Shown here: positions 1 to 9,200 of the stretch, one piece after another
How positions within the stretch are numbered: the first letter of the stretch is position 1
Layout of the letters: every line of letters starts with the position of its first letter
Source of the DNA: an uncultured Bacteroidota bacterium
Lineage (GTDB): Bacteria > Bacteroidota > Bacteroidia > Bacteroidales > P3
Length of the DNA: 64,000 bases
Reading direction: 5' to 3'
Assembly (NCBI GenBank): GCA_902778925.1
Contig: CACYZN010000014.1
Location: 29,421-93,420, forward strand
Notes under the pieces: model-generated
The model's database searches: none
Seen by the model: only the letters and a program-made list of their open reading frames with translations
What the model was told of the DNA's origin: nothing
Translations under genes and position numbers: made by a program

Positions 1-452
1 CAGACGAACTCATCCAGAAGATTGCCGCCGCCCAGACCTATAGCCAGGGTTTCATGACCACCGAGCTCCTCGCCGCCTCCCTGCTCGACATGGACTACTA
101 TACCATCAAGGAGAAGCAACACATAGACCCGGTGGCCTTCGAGGAAGAGCACATGCAGGAAATCGGCCTCATCCCCGAGATTATCAGCCGCTACCGCAGC
201 CCCTACTTCCAGCACATCTTCACCACCGGCTATGACGCCGGCTACTACAGCTACACCTGGACCGCCATCCTCGACGCCGACGCCTTCGAGGCCTTCGCCG
301 AGAGCGGCGACCTATTCAACCCCGAACTGGCCAAGAAGTTCCGCCACCTGCTCGAGAGCGGCAACACCGTCGAGCCCATGGATCTCTACCGCGCCTTCCG
401 CGGCAAAGACCCCAGCCCTCGTGCCCTGCTCAAGAGAAAAGGCATGCTCTGA
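1..452 (+). CDS. M3 family peptidase (oligopeptidase A/Dcp-like), C-terminal end only
   Basis: The gene runs in from the left edge; the first complete codon is at 3 and the stop is TGA at 450-452, so about 149 residues are visible. The segment around codons 60-85 of the visible part reads GYDAGYYSYTWTAILDADAF, the conserved C-terminal stretch of M3 zinc metallopeptidases, whose Gly/Tyr-rich loop helps bind the peptide substrate. The family cleaves short peptides or removes dipeptides; Bacteroidales members are often annotated as peptidyl-dipeptidase. The zinc motif HExxH and any signal peptide lie outside the window, so location and exact specificity cannot be judged. A small hairpin follows the stop. 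Confidence 0.88.
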   Translation, partial: DELIQKIAAAQTYSQGFMTTELLAASLLDMDYYTIKEKQHIDPVAFEEEHMQEIGLIPEIISRYRSPYFQHIFTTGYDAGYYSYTWTAILDADAFEAFAESGDLFNPELAKKFRHLLESGNTVEPMDLYRAFRGKDPSPRALLKRKGML

Positions 453-458
453 ATCCAT

Positions 459-490
459 TAGGGAGCCTTAAGAAATCTTAGGGCTCCCTA
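459..490 (+). terminator. Hairpin after the M3 peptidase gene
   Basis: A 9-base stem (459-467 pairs with 482-490) encloses a smaller TAAG/CTTA stem. It begins 7 bases after the peptidase stop and ends 17 bases before the next start. There is no clear T-run behind it, so it may attenuate or stabilise the transcript end rather than stop transcription fully. Confidence 0.45.
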
Positions 491-506
491 TAAAACAACC
501 AAGACT

Positions 507-710
507 ATGGATAATTACAAACGACTCGCCCGCAGCACCACCGACCGCCGCATTGCCGGCGTCTGCGGCGGCATAGCCCGCTACCTCAACATCGACCCAA
601 CGGTAGTCCGGATTATCTTCCTCATCTCAATCCTCTTCGGCTTCATCGGCGTCTGGGCCTACCTTATAGTCTGGATAGCCGCCCCCGAAGACAACGCCCT
701 CGGCCGATAA
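507..710 (+). CDS. PspC domain small membrane protein
   Basis: This 67-residue protein is a stand-alone PspC domain. Residues 1-28 hold the family's N-terminal signature (KRLARSTTDRRIAGVCGGIA, then RYLNIDPTVVR), and residues 34-58 form one hydrophobic segment rich in Ile, Phe and Leu. PspC proteins are inner-membrane partners of the phage-shock envelope stress response in proteobacteria; in Bacteroidota short PspC proteins are common and their role is mostly inferred. The gene sits 54 bases after the peptidase gene and is followed by a tandem repeat and a strong terminator. The domain call is firm; function beyond membrane location is not known. Confidence 0.85.
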   Translation: MDNYKRLARSTTDRRIAGVCGGIARYLNIDPTVVRIIFLISILFGFIGVWAYLIVWIAAPEDNALGR

Positions 711-718
711 CCCCATCC

Positions 719-763
719 GGTCCGTATCTGGTCCGTATCTGGTCCGTATCAAGTCCGACTATA
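719..763. repeat. Iterated GGTCCGTATC element, copy 1
   Basis: Three tandem units of GGTCCGTATCT (11 bases; the last lacks its T) at 719-750 are followed by AAGTCCGACTATA. The last 23 bases (741-763) recur exactly at 17388-17410, and part recurs inverted near 58799-58886. The element lies 9 bases after the PspC gene and contains no reading frame. Confidence 0.8.
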
Positions 764-848
764 CACGGTCGAAACACCTCCGCCACACGGGCATCATCCG
801 CAGACGACACGTCGATAGCGGCGACAGCAAGACCCCGGACCGGTTGCA

Positions 849-907
849 ACAAGCCATAAAAAAGGCCGACGCAGAGAGACTCTGCGTCGGCCTTTTTTAT
901 GGCTTGT
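849..907. terminator. Long two-way terminator hairpin
   Basis: Perfect inverted repeat with 28-base arms (849-876 and 880-907) and a 3-base loop. The GC core (GGCCGACGCAGAG) is flanked by A6 on one side and T6 on the other, so it can act as an intrinsic terminator in both directions. It lies between the end of the PspC gene (+) and the end of the small gene at 918-1106 (-), as expected for converging transcripts. Confidence 0.9.
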
Positions 908-917
908 AGCCGTTGTC

Positions 918-1106
918 TTAGAAGAATTTGTCGCCCGAGTTGTCCCAGGTGCTGTGCTCGGTCCAAGACTCCTGCACCTGCTGTTCGTCGACACCGTCGA
1001 AAAGCTGGAAGAAATCGGCCAATGGAGTACCGTTACTCATGGCATAGCCGCGCTCGGACTTGAATGATACCACTGTCAATTGTGGCGCTATATATTCCTT
1101 TTTCAT
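918..1106 (-). CDS. Short Bacteroidales-type peptide of unknown function (MKKEYIAPQL...)
   Basis: A 62-residue protein starting MKKEYIAPQLTVVSFKSERG. Many Bacteroidales genomes hold short reading frames that open with MKK-x-Y-x-x-P and a hydrophobic strand like this; they carry no named function. I place the start at the ATG at 1106, 13 bases after the stop of the upstream lipoprotein gene, because the longer frame (from 1151) would overlap that gene by 32 bases and adds a basic stretch unlike the family. The C-terminal half is acidic (DGVDEQQVQESWTEHS). No signal peptide or membrane segment is visible. Its position suggests cotranscription with the lipoprotein. Secretion accessory, peptide precursor or structural partner are all open. 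Confidence 0.6.
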   Translation of the reverse strand: MKKEYIAPQLTVVSFKSERGYAMSNGTPLADFFQLFDGVDEQQVQESWTEHSTWDNSGDKFF

Positions 1107-1119
1107 ATCGACAGTGTTT

Positions 1120-3150
1120 TTATTTGGTTTCGTAATTTTCCTGCTCACCATAAACGTTGCCCAGGTGGTCGTTAATACTACCGTCGTTGGTAACGGTCAG
1201 CGTCACAGCAGCGCTGTTGCCGCGGTCGGTGTCGTCCCAGTGTATCAATGAACTTCCACTGCCGGCCACCATACCCATTCGGTTGGTCGAACTGCTGCTG
1301 CTCTTTGTTACAGTAATGTCGCCGCTAACGGTGCAGTTAGTAAATGTTTTAACATTTGAGCCTCCGTCTCTCCCTACTAAGCCTCCCAGCCAGTAGTATC
1401 CGTTACCATTATAAACTGATGTGACGTTGATTGTCACCGACTGTGCAATGCAGTTTGTGTAGTTACCTGGATCGCCGCTGCCCTGACCAATCAACGCGCC
1501 TGCCATAATTTGATCCTTTCCTATAAAGGTAAAGACAGTTCCTGTCTGGATGGTGACGTTTGTGTATGTGGACGCACTTCCGTCGTGTCCTGTAACACCA
1601 CCTGCATTTAACCTTGCAGTGGGTGCATCTACATAAAGATTGGCGTTGATCGAGCAGTCAGTAACTAAGAAAGGTAGTGCGTAAATGCCAGGAGCTCCTG
1701 CCAAACCACCGAAGTTTAGCGTGCCTGTGCAGGTTGAGGTCTGTGCAGTGGTCAAGGATATAGGATAGTCAATACTGCATCCGCTGAGTGTGAGGGAACC
1801 TCCGGTAAGATATCTGTGCGCATATCCAACCATACCCCCTACATCGGCAGAGGTGTTGAATGTGTTGTAGGTAATATGTCCTAGATGGCAATTGTGTAAG
1901 ACAAGATAGGGCCTACTCACGTAAGCGTTGCCGACAAAAGCACCCACATGTTGTCCACCGGCGGTGAAACTGACATAATCGAGCGTCAGATTGCGTATGG
2001 TATCGCGAGCGTCGGAATAGATAGTGGAAACCATTCCCAAGTCTTTGCTATCGTTGCTATTTCCAAAGCAGACGTGGCTGATGGTATGACCTTTACCGTC
2101 GATGACCCCGGCAAAAGAGCGCAGACCATCGACGGTCTCTCCTCCCATATTGATGTCGGCGGCGATGTCGTAGTACTTGGTGTTGTATTTCGACACAGCA
2201 AGGCCGTTGTTGACACTGTCGACCATGCGCAGGTAGTCCTCCTTGGTGTAGATCTGGTATGGCGAAGCGTAAGTGCCGTTGCCCTCAAAGGGATGGCTTT
2301 GCACATTGTCGCCCAGGCTGATGTTGGCGTAGCCCACCTCGGCGGCGCTTATGTGGCTGGTATGAGCCACACTCTGCTTCTGGTTGAAGAGGTAGCGGCT
2401 CACCAAGCCATTGTGCGCGTAAACAGTGATGGTGAAGGCGGCATCGCTGCCAAAGGCCGGCACCGGTACCAGAAACTGCTTGCTGCTACCGTTGGCCAAC
2501 GCATAGCCATTATTGAAGAGCAGCGACACACGCTTGCGCGCGACATCGGAGCCTGAACCAGCAAAGACACGGTCGCCATCGAGAAAGGCGGCGTCGATAC
2601 TACTGAGGGGCAGAGTGGTACCATTCATGTAGAAGGTCTCGTTCTTCACGGTCACACGGTCGAGCACCACATCGGAACCAGTATTGTTGATGATGGTGAA
2701 GTAAAGGCCTCCGGTGAGGTGCTTGAAGAAGACAGAGCCGTCACCAGTGTAATAGGACGCCAGAGGCATCTCGACGACTTGATGGCCGCCACCATCGGCG
2801 GCATACTGGTAACTCTCGGGCAGCGTGAGGGTCCACGCACCAGCACCCGCATCTTTGACGATGGAGGCGGGGTAGACGGCTGCAGTTCCGCTTGCAATGC
2901 CGCTTTGGCTGATGTAGTAATTGCCGTCGACGACACTGACGGTAGTCAGGATTCCGTTGCTGAAACGTATCTGGTCGCCGTCCTGCCAAGTGGAGGCGGT
3001 GCCGTTGACGACGGTCTTGCCACGTTGGGCTAGAGGCTCAGTAGAAACGCGTAGCATGCCCTCGGGCATCAAGGACTCAGGCTGGCACGATACCACCAAC
3101 AAACTAATCGCTATTAGCCTGAACAATGTCGCGTAAAGCCTGTTCTTCAT
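1120..3150 (-). CDS. Lipoprotein with fimbrillin-like N-terminus and GLUG-like repeats
   Basis: A 676-residue predicted lipoprotein. Residues 1-22 form a signal peptide ending in the lipobox VVSC, with Cys22 as lipidation site. Residues ~25-290 resemble the fimbrillin/Mfa-like N-terminal fold of Bacteroidales surface pilins (strand-rich, with ATW(Q)DGDQIRFSNG near residue 53 and a GLYFTIIN motif). Residues ~295-610 carry repeated glycine motifs (VGGMVGYAH, FGGLAGAPG, NAGGVTGHDG, LGGLVGRDGG) typical of GLUG-type beta-solenoid repeats seen in surface adhesins. It probably sits on the cell surface and contributes to adhesion or pilus-like structures; that is inference from the fold. It lies 29 bases after the GlmM-type gene and just before the 62-residue peptide gene. 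Confidence 0.7.
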   Translation of the reverse strand: MKNRLYATLFRLIAISLLVVSCQPESLMPEGMLRVSTEPLAQRGKTVVNGTASTWQDGDQIRFSNGILTTVSVVDGNYYISQSGIASGTAAVYPASIVKDAGAGAWTLTLPESYQYAADGGGHQVVEMPLASYYTGDGSVFFKHLTGGLYFTIINNTGSDVVLDRVTVKNETFYMNGTTLPLSSIDAAFLDGDRVFAGSGSDVARKRVSLLFNNGYALANGSSKQFLVPVPAFGSDAAFTITVYAHNGLVSRYLFNQKQSVAHTSHISAAEVGYANISLGDNVQSHPFEGNGTYASPYQIYTKEDYLRMVDSVNNGLAVSKYNTKYYDIAADINMGGETVDGLRSFAGVIDGKGHTISHVCFGNSNDSKDLGMVSTIYSDARDTIRNLTLDYVSFTAGGQHVGAFVGNAYVSRPYLVLHNCHLGHITYNTFNTSADVGGMVGYAHRYLTGGSLTLSGCSIDYPISLTTAQTSTCTGTLNFGGLAGAPGIYALPFLVTDCSINANLYVDAPTARLNAGGVTGHDGSASTYTNVTIQTGTVFTFIGKDQIMAGALIGQGSGDPGNYTNCIAQSVTINVTSVYNGNGYYWLGGLVGRDGGSNVKTFTNCTVSGDITVTKSSSSSTNRMGMVAGSGSSLIHWDDTDRGNSAAVTLTVTNDGSINDHLGNVYGEQENYETK

Positions 3151-3179
3151 TATACTGTTGACTAACGTTAAACCATGGA

Positions 3180-4574
3180 CTAAATCTGGGCCATCACCTG
3201 CTGGGCCAGCTCGTTGGCACGGGCTTCGGTGGCGGCTTCGCTGTATATGCGGATTATGGGTTCAGTGTTGCTCTTGCGCAGGTGCACCCAACCGTCGGCA
3301 AAGTCAATCTTCACACCATCGATGGTCGTCACCTTTTCTACAGCGGCATCGCTCTTGTAGAAGGTAGCCACCTTGGCCAGCAGGGCATCGACATCCATGT
3401 CGGGCGTCAAGTCCTTGCGGTTCTTGCTGATGATGTACTCGGGATAGATCTTGCGCAGCTCGCTCACCTTCTTGCCACTCTTGGCCAATAGGGTGAGGAA
3501 GAGGGCCACGCCCACGAGGGCGTCGCGGCCGTAATGCAATTCAGGGTAGATTACACCGCCATTGCCCTCACCACCTATCACGGCGTTGGTCTGGCGCATC
3601 AGCGTGGTCACATTCACCTCGCCCACAGCGGCGGCATTGTACTGACAGCCGGCATAATTACGTGTGACGTCGCGAAGAGCACGGCTGCTGCTGAGATTAC
3701 TGACAGTGTTGCCCGGCGTGTGCTGCAACACGTAGTCGGCCACAGACACAAGTGTGTATTCCTCGCCAAACATCTCGCCGGTCTCGCACACCAGAGCCAG
3801 ACGGTCCACATCGGGATCGACCACGATGCCGAGGTCGCAGCCATTCTGGCGCACACAGTCGCTTATCTGGGTCAGGTTTTGCGGGATGGGCTCGGGATTG
3901 TGGGCGAAATGACCGGTAGGCTCGCAGTTCAGCTCAACCACGTTCTCCACGCCCAGTACGCGCAGCAGACGGGGAATAGCAAGTCCGCCAGTCGAGTTGA
4001 CGGCGTCGACAGCAACCTTGAAGCCAGCCTTGCGGATAGCCTCGACATCGACCAAGGGCAACTCTACCACACGGCGTATATGGCGGTCAATCCAGTCGTC
4101 CTCGACGGTGACCTGGCCAAGCGAGTCGACATCGGCGAAGTCTATCTCCTGGCTTTCGGCCAGCCGCAGCACCTCTTTACCCTCGGCATCGCTGATAAAC
4201 TCACCGCGTGCGTTGAGCAGTTTCAAGGCGTTCCAGTGCTTGGGATTGTGGCTGGCGGTGATGATGATACCGCCGTCACAGTGGCCGTCGATCACGGTCA
4301 TCTCGGTGGTAGGGGTGGTGCTCAAGCCGGTCTCGAGCACATCGATGCCCATGCCCTGGAGCGTACCCACCACAAGACGGTCGACCATGGCGCCACTGAG
4401 GCGTGCATCGCGACCCACGGCCAGGCGCAAGCGCCCATTTGTCGTAGCCTTGCTTTTCTTGAGGAATGTGGCAAATGCCGAAGTGAATTTCACAACATCG
4501 AGGGGAGTGAGGCCCTCGCCAGCAGCACCGCCTATGGTGCCGCGAATACCAGAAATGCTTTTAATAAGGCTCAT
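3180..4574 (-). CDS. glmM: Phosphoglucosamine mutase / phosphomannomutase family protein
   Basis: A 464-residue alpha-D-phosphohexomutase. The expected parts appear in order: substrate entry loop SGIRGTIGG (residues 8-16), catalytic phosphoserine loop TASHNP with Ser108, metal-binding loop DPDVDR, sugar-binding loop GGEGNGG, and the C-terminal phosphate loop RKSNTEPIIRIY. GlmM converts glucosamine-6-phosphate to glucosamine-1-phosphate for UDP-GlcNAc, and so for peptidoglycan and LPS. In Bacteroidales this length and start are usually annotated glmM, but phosphomannomutase activity cannot be excluded from sequence. It lies 35 bases behind porX and 29 before the lipoprotein gene, all on one strand, so the genes are probably cotranscribed. 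Confidence 0.85.
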   Translation of the reverse strand: MSLIKSISGIRGTIGGAAGEGLTPLDVVKFTSAFATFLKKSKATTNGRLRLAVGRDARLSGAMVDRLVVGTLQGMGIDVLETGLSTTPTTEMTVIDGHCDGGIIITASHNPKHWNALKLLNARGEFISDAEGKEVLRLAESQEIDFADVDSLGQVTVEDDWIDRHIRRVVELPLVDVEAIRKAGFKVAVDAVNSTGGLAIPRLLRVLGVENVVELNCEPTGHFAHNPEPIPQNLTQISDCVRQNGCDLGIVVDPDVDRLALVCETGEMFGEEYTLVSVADYVLQHTPGNTVSNLSSSRALRDVTRNYAGCQYNAAAVGEVNVTTLMRQTNAVIGGEGNGGVIYPELHYGRDALVGVALFLTLLAKSGKKVSELRKIYPEYIISKNRKDLTPDMDVDALLAKVATFYKSDAAVEKVTTIDGVKIDFADGWVHLRKSNTEPIIRIYSEAATEARANELAQQVMAQI

Positions 4575-4609
4575 ATCTTGTGTGTTTTGTTATTGCTTAT
4601 ACAGATGAT

Positions 4610-6169
4610 CTAGCGCGACCGCATGATTACATACGGCGCCAAACACTCCTCCATCGAGATACCGCCGTGCTGGAATGTATCCATATAGTAGCGCACATAC
4701 TCGTTGTAGTTGTTCGGATAGGCGAAGAAGTCGTTCTCGTGGCAGAAGATGTAAGGAGAGGTCACATGGCGCCGAGGCAGGAAAATGCGGGCTGGGTCTT
4801 TCACCTCGAACACATCCTTGGCGTTGTAGTCGAGCAGGCGGCCTTGCTTGTAGCGCAGGTTCACGCTTATGTCGCGGTCGCCCTTCACACGCACGGGCCT
4901 GTCGATACGCACCGAACCGTGGTCGGTGGTGAGCACCACACAGACGTCCTTCTCGCTCAGCGCCTGCAGCATCTCCATCAGCGGCGAATGCTCGAGCCAC
5001 GAGAGCGTCAGGCTGCGGTAGGCCTTCTCGTCGCCAGCCAACTCGCGTACTATGTCGCTGTCGGTACGCGCATGGCTCAGCATGTCGATAAAGTTGTATA
5101 TAATGACGTTTAGCGGCGTGTGCAACAACTCGGGCAAACGGTCGACCAGCTTGTAGCCATACTGGGCGTTGAGCACCTTGTTGTAGGTATGCTTTATGCC
5201 GAAGCCGTGCCGGCGCAGGTTCTCGTCGAGCAGTTCGTTCTCATACTGGTTCTTCCAGCCTTGCTCATCCTCGTTCACCCAGTATTGTGGGTACTTGCGT
5301 TCAATCTCGCTGGGCATGAGTCCTGCGAACATGGCGTTGCGCGCGAACTGGGTGGTGGTTGGCAGGATGGTGTAGTAGAGGTCGTCGCGTTCCACACTGA
5401 ACAGCTTCTCTACTGTGGGCTGTACAAACTTCCACTGGTCGTAGCGGAAATTGTCTATCACAATCATAAACACCGGCCGGTCCTCTTTCAGCAGTGGGAA
5501 CATGCGCTCCTTGAGCAGGGTCTGGCTCATCACCGGTCTCTCGTCGGCGCCGCCCAGCCAGTCGACATAGTGGTCCTCGTAGAAGCGACAGAACAAGCGG
5601 TTGGCCTCCTTTTTCTGCGAAAGCAGTATCTCGTTGATCGAGGCATCGGTGCTGCCGGCCAGCTCAAGTTCCCAATAGACAAGGCGCTTGTACATTTCCA
5701 CCCACTCGTCGTGGTCCATCCGGCTGTCGAGCTGCATACCTATCTCGCGAAACTGCTGCTGGTAGTTCATGGTCGAGTGTTCGGTCTGCAGACGGCGCAG
5801 CTCGGTGTGCTTCTTCACCGTAAGCAATATCTGGTTGGGGTTTACCGGCTTGATGAGGTAGTCCGAAATCTTGCCGCCCAGAGCTTCTTCCATGATGTGT
5901 TCCTCTTCGCTCTTGGTAATCATCACCACCGGCAGCTGAGGCCAGCGCTCCTTGACGATACGCAGGGTGTCGATGCCGCTGAGGCCCGGCATCTGCTCGT
6001 CGAGGAACACCAGCGAGGGCATGTGCTCCTCTATCTCGTCTATCGCGTCGCGCCCGCTGTGCACGGGTATCACGTCATAGCCTTTCTCTTTTAGGAACAG
6101 TATGTGGGGCTTCAGCAGATCTATCTCGTCGTCGGCCCAAAGTATGGTTGTGCTAGTCATATTTTCCAT
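4610..6169 (-). CDS. porX: PorX: response regulator with PglZ phosphatase-like effector domain
   Basis: A 519-residue two-domain protein. Residues 1-~125 form a receiver domain: acidic pair in WADDE (12-16), phospho-acceptor Asp57 in FLDEQMPG, the switch segment MITKSEEE, and Lys in IKPVNP. The rest is a PglZ domain of the alkaline phosphatase superfamily, with TILPTTTQFARN holding the nucleophile threonines and TTDHGSV a metal site. In Porphyromonas gingivalis PorX pairs with the PorY sensor and controls T9SS gene expression; it is zinc-dependent and cleaves nucleotide phosphodiesters. I choose the ATG at 6169 because an upstream ATG at 6187 lies inside a hairpin and this start puts the acceptor Asp at 57, close to Asp58 of P. 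gingivalis. A T9SS cargo gene lies directly upstream. Confidence 0.9.
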   Translation of the reverse strand: MENMTSTTILWADDEIDLLKPHILFLKEKGYDVIPVHSGRDAIDEIEEHMPSLVFLDEQMPGLSGIDTLRIVKERWPQLPVVMITKSEEEHIMEEALGGKISDYLIKPVNPNQILLTVKKHTELRRLQTEHSTMNYQQQFREIGMQLDSRMDHDEWVEMYKRLVYWELELAGSTDASINEILLSQKKEANRLFCRFYEDHYVDWLGGADERPVMSQTLLKERMFPLLKEDRPVFMIVIDNFRYDQWKFVQPTVEKLFSVERDDLYYTILPTTTQFARNAMFAGLMPSEIERKYPQYWVNEDEQGWKNQYENELLDENLRRHGFGIKHTYNKVLNAQYGYKLVDRLPELLHTPLNVIIYNFIDMLSHARTDSDIVRELAGDEKAYRSLTLSWLEHSPLMEMLQALSEKDVCVVLTTDHGSVRIDRPVRVKGDRDISVNLRYKQGRLLDYNAKDVFEVKDPARIFLPRRHVTSPYIFCHENDFFAYPNNYNEYVRYYMDTFQHGGISMEECLAPYVIMRSR

Positions 6170-6173
6170 AACG

Positions 6174-6214
6174 AAGCGGCGCCCCAATTATTGTTTGGGG
6201 CGCCGCTTTTTTTT
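6174..6214. terminator. GC-rich hairpin between the T9SS adhesin gene and porX
   Basis: Perfect 14-base arms (6174-6187 and 6195-6208) with a 7-base loop, followed on the + strand by T8 (6207-6214). Read on the minus strand, the strand of both neighbours, the A-run comes before the hairpin and no T-run follows; the hairpin ends 4 bases before the porX start codon. It may end leftover transcription as a weak terminator, or form a structured leader that affects porX translation. Confidence 0.6.
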
Positions 6215-6243
6215 GCAAGCCTGATGCCTGCACTTATCAGTTG

Positions 6244-9200
6244 TTAGCGGATGACGAGCTTACGCACGGCCGTACCCTCTTGCGAGGTGAGGCGCACGAA
6301 GTAGGTACCCTTGGCAAGGCCTTCGATGTCGATGGTCTTCTCGTCGGTACGTATCAGTTCGCGGCCGTTGAGGTCGAGGATGCTGATCAGCGCCACACCG
6401 TCGAAGTCGACATTCACCTTGTCGACAGCGGGGTTAGGATAGAGACCAAAGCCGATGGTCTCGGCCGAGACGATGCCGGTGGTGTCGGTCGCAGTGGTGA
6501 ACACCAGGGTGTCGGTCCACTCGCTGAACATATTGGCGCCGCAGACAGCACGCACACGCACACGGTACTGTGTGCCGGCGGCGAGGCCGTTCAGCACATA
6601 GGGGTGAGCCACGGCGACGTTGTTCTGCACATTGCCGTTGAGTTCAATCTGCCACTGAGCCTCGCTGGCGCCGGGAGTCCAGTCGATGGTGGCGTTGGTC
6701 TTGGTAGTGCTCAAAACACGCAGGTTGGTGGGGGCGATGCAGGTGTCTGGCTGGGGCTGCGGACCGGGGCCGGGAACGGTGTCGCCGATGACATAGCTCA
6801 CGCCGCAGTTGCCGTCGAAGACCACGAGGGTGTCGCCGCTATAGAGATCGTCGCCATCCATGGCGAGGATATTCTCGCCGGCAGCATTGCTGATGCTGAA
6901 CGAGGTCTCGTAGGCATAGCTACCGCTATTCCACAGCAGGACAATGGGGTCGCCAAGGCACGGTGCAACAGTCACGGTGTTGCTGTTGCCCGAAGTGATG
7001 GTGAGGCTCTCATAGAGCTGACCGTTCTGCATCACATTGATGGCATTGCCGTTCCAACCGTCGCCATAGCTGTCGGCCATATCGACGGTGAACTCGCAGT
7101 TGCCGCCAGTGCAGGCGGTGCGGAAAGTGGCGGCAAGGGCCATGGTAGTGGTACCGTCGCCGCAGATGCCCTTCACTACCACGGTGTAGTTGGTGTTGGC
7201 CTCGAGGCCAGCAATCGAATACACATCGCTTGTTGCAATGGCATCGACCACAGTGTCGGTGCCGTTGAGCACGACCACCGAGTAGTTGCCCAGGTTGGCG
7301 GTGTCGGTGATGGTGAGCGTTGCACCGTCGGTTGCGATGTCACTGACTTCTATGCCGGTGGGCTTGGCGCAGCTGGGGGCGACCATAACCGTCACATCGT
7401 CAAGATAGAAGCTATAACCATACGAACTGTTGACGCCGACGCGGAAGGCAATGTACTCGTTGCCGGTTGTGTCGCCATTGAAGTACACTTCGTGCTCGGC
7501 CATGGTAAGGCTGAAGCCGGACATGACAGAATAGAGGGGCACAAAAGTAGTGGTGTCGATGGGCGAAGCCATGGTACCGACCTGCAGCGTGATATAGGAC
7601 GAGCCGCAGGCGTTGAACACAAGCATCTTGTCGCCAAGGTCGCTGACACGGGGCATGACGGCGAAGACAGGCTGGTAGTTGTAGCCTGGGTACATGCGCA
7701 GCACTTTGGTGCCACTGGTGGCGTAGTTGCTGGTGGTCACACCAGTATAGGTGGAATTGTAGTAGTCGAGTATGTTCCAGCACTGCTCACCACCATTCTC
7801 GAAGTCTTCGGTGTAGGGGAGCTCCACATCGGAGCATGCGGTGCGGACTGCCACAGAGACAGCAAAGCTGCTGTCGCCTTCACCACAGATGGCGCGCACG
7901 CTGACGTTGTAGTTGGTGTTGGCCTGCAGGCCTTCGGCCACATAGAAGCTGTCGGTCACCACGACCGCAGTCTGGCCGACGGTGACTTCCCACGAAGTCT
8001 CTTCGCCACGCGGAGTCCAGTGGAATTCAAGGCTGTCGGAGGTAATGTTGTCGAACACGATATCGCCCGGCGTCGAGCACGAGAGCGGGGCGACGGTCAC
8101 ATTGTCGATGGCTGCGGGGGGCTGGGTTCCCATACTGTAGTCGTTGCGCCAGTAGAAGGTGAGCAGGTAGACCCCCGGGGTGGCAATCGACACCACAGCG
8201 TTCTGGGTATTCCAGTTGCTGTCGAGGTTGAGCTTGGAACCACCGTCGAGAGCAATATAGCCTGCAGGCAGGCTGGTGGTTTCAATGCCGGTATTGTCGC
8301 CCGCCACATAGGCTGTCGAACTGGGAGTCAGGAAGGCGCGGATGTAGTCATAGTTGCCCTCGCCTTGGGTCCTCCAATCGAAGCTGAAGGCATAGTCGCC
8401 GGCGGTTGCGAAGTTGATGGCGCGGTAGGCAAAGGAGGCGGAAGAAGCTGTGATAGCGTAGTTATTGGTGGCGCCATTGTCGGAGCTGATGTATAGGGAC
8501 TGGCTGCCGGTGTTGGCAGTGGCCGAGTCGATATACCAGCCGTTGCTGCTGTTGGCGAAGTACCAGCTTGCGTTGTCGGCGCTATCGGCCTCTTCAAAGC
8601 CGGTGGTGTAGGGGAACTCAGCTACCGGGTTGAGGTCGCGCACGGTGACATACATCACAACGGTGTCGGTGCCATAGGCGTTGGTGGCCACCACGGTGAG
8701 GGTGTCGCGGCCGGTGGCGGTGTAGGTGATGATGGCTGTGTCCTCGGTTGCCACGAGGGTGGCATTGCCGGCAACCTCCATGGTCGAGGTCCAGGTGTAA
8801 TACAGTTCTTCGTGTGAACCTTCTTGCAGAATGGCGACAGCGGTGACGGGCACATTGACGTCGGCCATGACAGGAGCGCTTGCCTCGATTACAGGGGCCA
8901 GCGAATTGCGCACACACACATTGTCGATGTCCATGCCGTCGTCATCGCCGGTGTTGACGTGGCGGAAGGCGAAGCGGACGGTCTGTCCTGCATACTGTGC
9001 CACTGAAACGGTACGGTTGACCCACACGCCTTCAGGATGGCTCTCGTCGACGAGGGTGTCGGTGAAAGCGGCTGCGATAGTGCCGGCAGTGGGCGAAACG
9101 AGCACCTGGTAGTGGTTCTCCACAGTATATTCGTCGCCTTGCACGCTCCAAGACAGAATCAAGCTCTCGGCATCCTCGTCGGGGATGACGATGGCCGGGG

